Translations under genes and position numbers: made by a program
Part shown: in pieces, positions 1-5,460 of the stretch
Numbering within the stretch: the stretch's first letter is position 1
Layout: every line of letters starts with the position of its first letter
Source: Flavobacterium sp.
Lineage (GTDB): Bacteria; Bacteroidota; Bacteroidia; Flavobacteriales; Flavobacteriaceae
Length of the DNA: 10,000 nt
Direction of reading: 5' to 3'
Assembly (NCBI RefSeq): GCF_020217025.1
Contig: NZ_JAIWOF010000159.1
Location: 1-10,000, forward strand
The notes under the pieces: generated by a model
What the model was told of the DNA's origin: nothing
The model's input: the letters and a program-made list of their open reading frames with translations, nothing else
Database searches by the model: none

Positions 1-98
1 ACCAAGCCATTACAAATATAACAAAACATTCCATTCAGCAGCGGATTTTCCGTAGGAAAATCCGGAAGTAGCCATTGAAGCAAACCGCTGTTGTGCAC
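1..98 (-). other. attC-like site of cassette 4 (partial, cut by window start)
   Basis: This is the first half (in coding direction) of an attC-like site. It has the core GTTGTGC at 90-96 on the plus strand (coding strand GCACAAC), a 1-nt spacer, then the arm ACCGC/GCGGT continuing inward. A perfect 10-bp hairpin with loop GTA lies at 42-64 (CGGATTTTCC and its complement). Positions 1-92 match 2353-2444 of the cassette 1 site at 90 of 92 bases, but the core bases differ because they follow the cassette 4 gene's own start core. The other arm lies before the window. Confidence 0.75.
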
Positions 99-103
99 AG
101 GCT

Positions 104-571
104 TTATTTTCGTTTTGATATTCTTATTAAGTTTGGAATAATAGAAATTATAGCACTTGCTCCTATAATAAATCCATAATTTATATCATCCCAATTTAAT
201 TTTCTTATTCCGTCATTACAAGCTGTACATTCTGCAACTTTCATATTAGCATCAATAAAGGAAATTGCTATTAATAAAATTCCAAAGATCAAAAGGCTTA
301 CAGTTAGACTTTTTAAAACTTGTATAAATTTTTGATTCAAATTTTCGAGAGTCAAAATCAAAAGTCCAATTCCGAATGTTATGAAATAAAGTTTATTTGA
401 GAAAATAAAAATATTTTTTCCAACGAATTGAATTTTGTCAGAAGTTGACCATTGAAAAATATCTTGTATTAAGCTACGAAAAAAACCTTCGGAATTAGAT
501 GCTATTACAATTCCTATTATATAAGCTAAAATTCCCAAAACTATCTTTTTTATAAACTTAAGTTTTTTCAT
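104..571 (-). CDS. Small four-helix membrane protein, cassette 4 cargo
   Basis: This encodes a 155-residue protein of unknown function, probably in the inner membrane. Four hydrophobic stretches are visible at about residues 8-25, 60-76, 86-106 and 131-148. A Cys-x-x-Cys pair (C115, C118) lies in the loop before the last helix and could bind metal or be redox-active, though no family is recognised. The ATG at 571 is chosen because it lies 15 bases inside the cassette. The frame stays open back to an ATG at 673, but that extension would translate the preceding attC-like palindrome, so I reject it. The stop at 104-106 lies 8 bases from the next core, giving the tight packing typical of integron cassettes. 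There is no Shine-Dalgarno sequence. A TATATTTG box inside the preceding attC-like site (649-656) could drive it. Confidence 0.72.
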   Translation of the reverse strand: MKKLKFIKKIVLGILAYIIGIVIASNSEGFFRSLIQDIFQWSTSDKIQFVGKNIFIFSNKLYFITFGIGLLILTLENLNQKFIQVLKSLTVSLLIFGILLIAISFIDANMKVAECTACNDGIRKLNWDDINYGFIIGASAIISIIPNLIRISKRK

Positions 572-579
572 AAGCTTGT

Positions 580-713
580 GCACAACGTCCCGTGGCTTTG
601 CGAAGTTTGGGTTTATATTGCCCCGAACCTTTCCATTTGGACTAAAGCCAAATATACAAAAAGATCTTTCCATTAAACACCCAAGCCCAAATTTCGCAAA
701 ACCACTGTTGTGT
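580..713 (-). other. attC-like site of cassette 3 (134 bp)
   Basis: The outer cores are GCACAAC (580-586) and GTTGTGT (707-713). Inside them the arms GTGGCTTTGCGAAGTTTGGG (592-611) and its near-complement (686-705) pair at 18 of 20 positions, and the two exceptions can form G-T pairs on one strand or the other. Spacers between core and arm are unequal: GTCCC on the left and a single T on the right. The loop carries CAAATATA (649-656), which is a perfect TATATTTG -7 box on the coding strand. Cleavage is expected between 586 and 585. Confidence 0.8.
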
Positions 714-717
714 GTAG

Positions 718-1533
718 TTAGAATTTATACTTTGAATTTAATTCTCTTGATAATCCTTCCAAGTCAGGAAAAATTGATGATTCGCTTATACCTGCTAACT
801 TTAACTGTTCTAACATTTGGTCTCGCTCTTTATACGAAATATTAATTTTAACAATTCTATTAAAATTCCTTTTTTTATAGACTGAATTTATTGTTGTGTT
901 TCCACTATGTAGTGTAAAGCATCCCTTTTGACGCAAAACACGTTCGTTTGAATAAGTTGGTGAAATTGCGATTGGTAATTCTTTTTTCTGATTTTGGAAA
1001 TTTAAATATTCCGATATTAATGTTTTGTTTGAATCATCATTAGTACGAATAATTGATGTTTTATTTAATGACAACATGTTTAATTCTTCAGGATTAATAA
1101 TCCATATACAAGGATCAATAAATTGATTATCCCCTTTATTTAGTTTTAGTGCGAAAAATAATGCAAATAAATATCCTTCAGTCCAATCTAAAAGCCTTGT
1201 TTTTAACCCAAAATGTTGCATAAGAAAGTACCATTCATGATTGTCAAAATTTTGACCAGCAATAAAACCTTTTGCTTTATCAAGAAACTCTTCTGTTAGA
1301 TTTTTTTCAGATTCAATTGAATATTCTTTTGCTCTGAAAATACTTGGAATTAATTTATAGTTTTTATTTGCATGCCCACGAAACCAAATTTTATTTGATT
1401 CGAAAATTTTTTGACTTGCAAAGTCAACATGAATGATATACTCCTCAAGAGATTTTATAGTCTTTACGGATTGTAAAAAATCGTTGCCTTTAAACATATC
1501 TGGAATATTTTCAATTTTAGTTTTACTTCTCAA
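718..1533 (-). CDS. FRG domain-containing protein, cassette 3 cargo
   Basis: This encodes a 271-residue cytosolic protein with a clear FRG domain. The name motif is at residues 51-53 (IWFRGHA). The most conserved block, QHFGLKTRLLDWTEG, is at 106-120, followed by FALFFALKL and the PCIWIINPEELN strand near 141-152. RVLRQKGCFTLH is at 198-209 and the C-terminal GISESSIFPDLEGLSREL at about 248-265. FRG proteins are widespread, often lie in mobile or defence-rich regions and in integron cassettes, and their biochemical activity is unsettled; a defence role here is inference. The longest frame begins with TTG at 1533, 40 bases inside the cassette and just after an in-frame stop. An ATG at 1497 (259 residues) is an equally plausible start. 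The stop codon at 718-720 lies 4 bases outside the next core. The gene appears complete. Confidence 0.88.
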   Translation of the reverse strand: MRSKTKIENIPDMFKGNDFLQSVKTIKSLEEYIIHVDFASQKIFESNKIWFRGHANKNYKLIPSIFRAKEYSIESEKNLTEEFLDKAKGFIAGQNFDNHEWYFLMQHFGLKTRLLDWTEGYLFALFFALKLNKGDNQFIDPCIWIINPEELNMLSLNKTSIIRTNDDSNKTLISEYLNFQNQKKELPIAISPTYSNERVLRQKGCFTLHSGNTTINSVYKKRNFNRIVKINISYKERDQMLEQLKLAGISESSIFPDLEGLSRELNSKYKF

Positions 1534-1567
1534 GTAAGCTTAACACGTGATTTTATGGACTAATTAC

Positions 1568-1700
1568 ACACAACGTTCCGCCGCTTCTCGTCAGTTGCGA
1601 ACTTCGGAACGAATTATTTTCTGTTAAAGATAAAAATTCTTGCGAAAGGTAAACGTGAACTTACCACAAAATTCGCAATTGCGAGAAACGGCTGTTGGCG
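1568..1700 (-). other. attC-like site of cassette 2 (133 bp)
   Basis: The cores are ACACAAC (1568-1574) and GTTGGCG (1694-1700). The left arm GCCGCTTCTCG-T-CAGTTGCG (1580-1599) pairs with CGCAATTGCGAGAAACGGC (1674-1692), leaving one unpaired T on the left arm, which recalls the extrahelical base that sets strand choice in classical attC sites. The spacers are GTTCC on the left and T on the right. The loop holds TATCTTTA on the coding strand (1625-1632), one base off the -7 consensus. Expected cleavage is between 1574 and 1573. Confidence 0.78.
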
Positions 1701-1712
1701 GTAGTTGTTTTT

Positions 1713-2267
1713 CTATAACTGCAACCATAAATAACCTTCTTTAAAGTTTTCAAATTCCTTTAAGTCTGTTAAATCTCTGTCGCAAATTGTGTTGGAAATA
1801 ACCAATCCATCCAAATATCTTTTCGGCAAAAAATCTGATGAATTGTAAAGCCCTAAAAAATATCCATTTGGTTCGCCACTTTCAATTTCCCCATAACCAT
1901 ATTCTAAAATATCAAAAATTGGATTGTTGTCTTGAACAAAATCAGCGCCTTCAAACTCATAAAAAGCAAAGCTAAATGACAATTTTAAATCTTTAAGAAA
2001 AGTATATAATGCGGTTCGTATTTCATAAAAATATTTCCCTTTGAGTAGTTTTAGATTTGTATTTGGAAGCTCCAAACCTAATGGAAATATTCCACAAGTG
2101 AATTGTTCTTTTTCGTTTAACAAATAATCGCATTTTGTTATAAATATTCGAAAACCCACTTCAGTGCTGTCACTTAAATAAAATTTATATTTTTCGAATT
2201 CTGATTTGCAATTTTCTGCGTTTTCAATATTGTCAAAAGTTATTCCTAACGAATAAAATGCTCCCAT
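1713..2267 (-). CDS. Hypothetical protein, cassette 2 cargo
   Basis: This encodes a 184-residue acidic protein that I do not recognise. It has no signal peptide, no membrane segment and no catalytic motif that I can see. Aromatic residues are frequent, with a run of Phe and Tyr around residues 92-106 (LKLSFSFAFYEFEGADF) and an acidic, glycine-containing stretch (YGYGEIESGEPNGYF) near 122-136. The overall impression is a compact soluble alpha/beta protein, as with many cassette-borne orphans and with immunity or antitoxin proteins; that comparison is only general. The ATG at 2267 lies 50 bases inside the cassette and the stop at 1713-1715 is 12 bases from the next core. A TATATTTG box in the preceding attC-like site (2365-2372) may supply a promoter. 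Confidence 0.75.
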   Translation of the reverse strand: MGAFYSLGITFDNIENAENCKSEFEKYKFYLSDSTEVGFRIFITKCDYLLNEKEQFTCGIFPLGLELPNTNLKLLKGKYFYEIRTALYTFLKDLKLSFSFAFYEFEGADFVQDNNPIFDILEYGYGEIESGEPNGYFLGLYNSSDFLPKRYLDGLVISNTICDRDLTDLKEFENFKEGYLWLQL

Positions 2268-2310
2268 GTTAAAGTATATTTCTCTCGATGTTTATCGGCG
2301 CCACAATTAC

Positions 2311-2448
2311 CGCCAACGTTCTGTGGCTTGCTCTCAGTGGCGTTGAACCAACACCAAGCCATTACAAATATAACAAAACATTCCATTGAGCAGCGGATTT
2401 TCCGTAGGAAAATACGGAAGTAGCCATTGAAGCAAACCGCTGTTAGGC
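2311..2448 (-). other. attC-like site of cassette 1 (138 bp)
   Basis: The cores are CGCCAAC (2311-2317) and GTTAGGC (2442-2448, exact GTTRRRY). The left arm GTGGCTTGCTCTCAGTGGC (2323-2341) pairs with GCCATTGAAGCAAACCGC (2423-2440) with one unpaired base on the left arm. The spacers are GTTCT on the left and T on the right. A hairpin with loop GTA (2394-2416, one mismatch) and the -7-like box CAAATATA (2365-2372) lie in the loop. The right 92 bases are nearly identical to positions 1-92. Expected cleavage is between 2317 and 2316. Confidence 0.8.
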
Positions 2449-2458
2449 ACAGTATTTT

Positions 2459-3181
2459 CTAAAATTGTTCTTTAAAAATACCATAATCAGTAAACGAATT
2501 TGACTTCATTTTCTTTTTTGGTGTTAAAAAATAAGTTTTATTGGATATTATTTCACTTGTATTTTTTGACAATATTAAATCCTCAATATCAATCGATATA
2601 ATTTCTAAGTTCTTTTTTTGTCTTATAACAATATTTGTCTTTTTTATCTTTAAACTATCAAGATGTTCAGGCTCCATACTTTTTATATCGTTTAAATTAT
2701 AGAAAATTATGCTGTCTCTTGTTTCCTTAAAATTTTCAAACTCGAATGTTCCTAAGCCACTATTTCTTTCCATAAAGCCTTCGTATTGAAATAATTTAGT
2801 TTTAATTTTTAAACCATTTTCTGATAAGCTTGATTCTTTAATTGGAGCGAAGTTTTTTTTCACATCATTTGATGAATTTTCATAATTAGGTTGTTCAAAT
2901 TCAATACCTTTAATTAGTTTTTTATTTGGAATATCTTCAAGATATGAAAACGGAAGATTTTTTGAAATATCAACTTCAAATGTTTCTGTTGAATCTAATA
3001 AAATATAACCTGAAACCATTGTGTCTCTTCCGCCAGATGCGTTATATTTGTATAAAATTTTTGAAGTTCCCTCAATTTTTTGAACATAAAGAGCTGTGCT
3101 CCATTCTCTACTGCAACTATTGAAAAAAAAAGAAAAATAAATAAAAATAAATATCGATATTAAATTCTTATAACATTGCAT
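2459..3181 (-). CDS. Putative lipoprotein, cassette 1 cargo
   Basis: This encodes a 240-residue protein of no recognised family. Residues 1-22 form a hydrophobic signal segment rich in Phe, Ile and Tyr, ending in FNSC with Cys23 as the probable lipidated residue (signal peptidase II). The residues after Cys23 (SREW) do not match the acidic surface-export signal of Bacteroidota lipoproteins, so a periplasm-facing position is more likely. The mature part is polar and rich in Lys, Ser, Glu and Asn, with an IVIRQKKNLEIISIDIEDLI stretch near 185-204 that looks like beta strands. This is the cassette nearest the recombinase, so in a classical integron it would be the most recent arrival and the best expressed. 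The ATG at 3181 is 42 bases inside the cassette and the stop is about 10 bases from the next core. Confidence 0.8.
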   Translation of the reverse strand: MQCYKNLISIFIFIYFSFFFNSCSREWSTALYVQKIEGTSKILYKYNASGGRDTMVSGYILLDSTETFEVDISKNLPFSYLEDIPNKKLIKGIEFEQPNYENSSNDVKKNFAPIKESSLSENGLKIKTKLFQYEGFMERNSGLGTFEFENFKETRDSIIFYNLNDIKSMEPEHLDSLKIKKTNIVIRQKKNLEIISIDIEDLILSKNTSEIISNKTYFLTPKKKMKSNSFTDYGIFKEQF

Positions 3182-3216
3182 TGATATTCTTTTTGAGTTT
3201 TTTGGGGTAATATTGT

Positions 3217-3223
3217 GCCTAAC
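3217..3223 (-). other. attI-like lone core site (GTTAGGC)
   Basis: The coding strand reads GTTAGGC, an exact GTTRRRY core, 44 bases past the recombinase stop codon. Unlike the other four sites it has no palindromic arms on the recombinase side, so it is a simple site as expected of attI. Further AGTT-starting octamers lie between it and the stop codon (AGTTAAAA, AGTTGTAT and AGTTTTTA), reminiscent of the accessory integrase-binding repeats of attI1, but this is A+T-rich DNA and the match is weak. The alternative is that it is the remaining half of a truncated attC site. Confidence 0.65.
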
Positions 3224-3236
3224 TAGTAAATATCAT

Positions 3237-3244
3237 CAAATATA
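3237..3244 (-). promoter_or_regulatory. Candidate cassette promoter (-7 box TATATTTG)
   Basis: A perfect Bacteroidota -7 box TAnnTTTG lies on the coding strand between the recombinase stop codon and the attI-like core. Transcription would begin near 3230, just before the insertion point, and run into cassette 1, as a Pc promoter does. No good -33 TTTG element is found at the usual distance, so this is tentative. No terminator is visible after the recombinase gene either, so readthrough from it is another source of cassette transcription. Confidence 0.4.
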
Positions 3245-3267
3245 TACAACTTTTTTAACTTTAAAAA

Positions 3268-5010
3268 CTATTCTTCAAGTTTTTTCTTACCTTTTATGTC
3301 AACCATTCTATCTAACGGACTCTGTATTCTATCAACAGCAGTTTTCGTTAAATGCGTATAAACAGTCGTGGTTTTTATACTCGAATGCCCTAAAAATTGC
3401 TGAATGTAGCGGATATCCGTGCCATTCTCTAACAAATGGGTCGCAAAACTATGACGCAACGTATGCACCGTAGCCTTCTTCTCTAAACCCGATAACTTTA
3501 TAGCATTGCGCATCACCTGTTGCACACTTCCGGTACTGTAAGGCTCGCCCGCAAACTGACCCTCAAAAACATAATGCTTACCCTTATAAAGTTCTCTATA
3601 AAGCTGTAAAGAAGTAACAATAGAGTAGGGCAACATCACCATTCTGTCTTTCTTACCCTTAGCATTCTTAACATGAATCTTGTGTTCCTCAAATAAAATA
3701 TCATTCCATTTCAAACTCACAATCTCACTCACACGCAAGCCAGCACCATAACCTATCAACAACAAAAGCTTGTGTTTCGGATTATCTACAACTTTAAAAA
3801 TCTGCAAACATTCCTCCATAGTCAATACAACAGGCAACTTTTTCTCCTTCTTTGGTCGTGGAAGTACAAAACTATAGTCAACTTTCCCTAAAACTTGCTG
3901 ATAATAAAATTGAACCCCATTCACCATACTATGTCCACTCGTAGCAGATAAACCACGCTCCATCAAAGAGCCTAAAAAACGAATAATTTCCTCCCTAGTA
4001 ACATCCTCAGGATTTCGAAACTCAAAAAAGCGTAAAAATTGAATAAAAGCACCACAATACGTTCGCAAGGTCGAACTACTATAATTCAAAGCCAATAAAG
4101 TGTCAATCATCTTACTTAAATAACTTTGGGCTTGCTCTGGAACTAAATCCAGTAAGCTTTTCTTCGTTTTAGATAAGTCCAATTGTTTTTTATTAGGCAA
4201 ATTTCGTTTGTCCAAATAATGTTTCGGAAGCAAAGAGGCAATAGTAATACCAGAAGATTCAAACTGTAAATGCAAAGAATCCATCACAACAGGCGCAGCC
4301 GGAAGCAAATAACACCCCTTAATCTTACTGTAGCGAGACATCGAAAAACGCTTTAATTTCTCATGAACCGCAACCATTTTAGGAACATGAACTTCCATCC
4401 AAGCCACATCTTCTAAATGAGGCAAAATCCTAATTTCTCCCTTACCAACAAACGAATCTTTAACAAAATAATCCGTACCAAAAAAGTCAGAAACGCCTAA
4501 AATCTTTTCCACCTCATGCTTTACAACTTCATTTCTAAAAACCATATAGCTTTTATAAGTTCCGTTCCAATAAACCCCTTTAGTCTTCAAAAGTTGTTTA
4601 CTAATTTCATGATGAAAATGCATCTTAAAAACCCAATATTTACCAATACTCGGCAACAATTGTAACTTCAATTTATCCGAAGTTATTACAGTTGGTTTAT
4701 GTTCAGGATTACTCAAAGCAGAGTCTAACTGAAGAGCGCTTGAAGAAGCTATGGGTGAAAGGTCACGGTTATTAATACCGGTCACCATATTGGAAATTGT
4801 AGATTCAGTAACCACCACCAAATCCGGAAAATGAGAACGCAACAAATGATAAGAAGCCTTAGAATAATCCAAATACCAACACCTGCGAGAACCACTATAA
4901 GTAGCACCAAGACGTTTTAAAACGGCAATAATTTCAAAATCCTTATCAAAAAACACCCCAATGCGATAAGCACCATGGTGAAAAATCTTCTCAATACGTA
5001 TATTCTTCAT
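3268..5010 (-). CDS. Integron-integrase-like tyrosine recombinase with long N-terminal extension
   Basis: This encodes a 580-residue tyrosine recombinase. Residues 291-382 form the SAM-like core-binding domain (SSSTLRTYCGAFIQFLRFF) and 392-570 the catalytic domain. The catalytic set is complete: R426 (GYGAGLRVSE), K451 (AKGKKDR), H516 and R519 (HTLRHSFATHLL), H542 (LGHSS) and nucleophile Y551. The ending RIQSPLDRM recalls the SPLD tail of IntI proteins. R426 to H516 is 90 residues, as in Xer recombinases and well short of IntI1 (R146 to H277), so the IntI-specific insertion is absent. Residues 1-270 carry three copies of a weakly conserved module (about 5-63, 117-173, 193-253), described in the findings. 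It lies next to the cassettes and an attI-like core, which suggests it excises and inserts them. The ATG at 5010 is preferred over a frame opening at 5076 because that opening overlaps the promoter. Confidence 0.93.
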   Translation of the reverse strand: MKNIRIEKIFHHGAYRIGVFFDKDFEIIAVLKRLGATYSGSRRCWYLDYSKASYHLLRSHFPDLVVVTESTISNMVTGINNRDLSPIASSSALQLDSALSNPEHKPTVITSDKLKLQLLPSIGKYWVFKMHFHHEISKQLLKTKGVYWNGTYKSYMVFRNEVVKHEVEKILGVSDFFGTDYFVKDSFVGKGEIRILPHLEDVAWMEVHVPKMVAVHEKLKRFSMSRYSKIKGCYLLPAAPVVMDSLHLQFESSGITIASLLPKHYLDKRNLPNKKQLDLSKTKKSLLDLVPEQAQSYLSKMIDTLLALNYSSSTLRTYCGAFIQFLRFFEFRNPEDVTREEIIRFLGSLMERGLSATSGHSMVNGVQFYYQQVLGKVDYSFVLPRPKKEKKLPVVLTMEECLQIFKVVDNPKHKLLLLIGYGAGLRVSEIVSLKWNDILFEEHKIHVKNAKGKKDRMVMLPYSIVTSLQLYRELYKGKHYVFEGQFAGEPYSTGSVQQVMRNAIKLSGLEKKATVHTLRHSFATHLLENGTDIRYIQQFLGHSSIKTTTVYTHLTKTAVDRIQSPLDRMVDIKGKKKLEE

Positions 5011-5044
5011 GGCAAATACAAAATTTAAATGGCTTATAATGATA

Positions 5045-5078
5045 CAAATATACAAAAAATATAATTCCAAAACCAAAA
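5045..5078 (-). promoter_or_regulatory. Recombinase gene promoter
   Basis: On the minus strand there is a perfect -7 box TATATTTG (5045-5052). A TTTTG -33 element lies 21 bases upstream of it (5074-5078), and a second TTTTG lies 15 bases upstream (5068-5072). The spacing fits the flavobacterial consensus. Transcription would begin near 5038, giving a short leader before the ATG at 5010 and excluding any start upstream of it. Confidence 0.6.
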
Positions 5079-5083
5079 TAACA

Positions 5084-5356
5084 CTTCCGTCACTTCGAAA
5101 TCACACCACCGTCACTTCGAGTGATTTTATATTTTAAAAATGCCAATTTTTGAAATATAAAATTGTATCTAGAACTGTAGAACCGAAATAACGCTACCGT
5201 CACTTCGAGTGTTTTGTAATAGTAAAGCCCAAGATTTACTATTACAAAATGTATCGAGAACTACAAAAACGTATTCCCACGACCATCACGTCGAGTATTT
5301 TATAGCTGTAAAGCCTAAGATTAACAACTTAAAAATGTATCGAGAACTATAGAAAC
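5084..5356. repeat. Three diverged copies of a palindromic intergenic repeat
   Basis: Units start at 5109, 5197 and 5283, spaced 88 and 86 bases apart, with a fragment at 5086-5097. Each begins with a variant of CCGTCACTTCGAGTG, contains an inverted repeat, and ends with a variant of GTATCGAGAACTA. In the second unit the inner arms TTTTGTAATAGTAAA (5212-5226) and TTTACTATTACAAAA (5235-5249) are perfect complements. In the others the arms have drifted while keeping some pairing, as expected if the hairpin matters more than the sequence. Similar TCGAG-containing repeats occur between genes in Flavobacterium as far as I recall. There is no coding potential here. Confidence 0.7.
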
Positions 5357-5460
5357 AAAACAACATCATATTTTGTCAAGTCAAGCGAAGTCGAGACTTC
5401 ATAGATACTAGGAAGATACTTGGAACATAAAGCACAGATATAGCACTGATAAAGCACAGT

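Larger units (their letters stand above)
1..5078 (-). mobile_element. Integron-like element: tyrosine recombinase, attI-like core and four-cassette array
   Basis: The element reads right to left: promoter and recombinase gene (5078-3268), a lone core site (3217-3223), then four cassettes. Measured from the G|TT cleavage points, cassette 1 is 3222-2317 (906 bp), cassette 2 is 2316-1574 (743 bp), cassette 3 is 1573-586 (988 bp), and cassette 4 starts at 585 and runs off the window start. Each holds one minus-strand gene and ends in a long imperfect palindrome. In every complete cassette the core at the start is complementary to the first core of its own palindrome: GTTAGGCAC with GTGCCTAAC, GTTGGCGG with CCGCCAAC, GTTGTGTGTA with TACACACAAC; cassette 4 shows GTTGTGCAC with GTGCACAAC. 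The genes are unrelated to each other. The structure matches integron cassettes in every visible respect; that this recombinase moves them is inferred from adjacency. The left end lies outside the window. Confidence 0.82.

Noticed and set aside
572..673. Extension of the cassette 4 gene upstream to an ATG at 673
   Set aside because: This segment is the palindromic attC-like site of the neighbouring cassette; the ATG at 571 lies inside the gene's own cassette.
576..845. Plus-strand open frame across the attC-like site and the end of the FRG gene
   Set aside because: It covers a recombination site and runs antisense to a well-supported FRG gene; the peptide has no recognisable features.
1..3223. 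CRISPR array or insertion sequences as explanation for the repeats
   Set aside because: The repeats are 133-138-bp palindromes separated by whole genes, not short repeats with short spacers, and no transposase is present.
2926..3473. Plus-strand open frames near the attI-like core (2926-3123 and 3213-3473)
   Set aside because: They are antisense to the lipoprotein and recombinase genes and look like chance frames.
5011..5076. Longer recombinase start at 5076
   Set aside because: It would place the start codon inside the -33 region of a good promoter and add an untypical hydrophobic peptide; the ATG at 5010 starts a segment aligned with the first repeat module.
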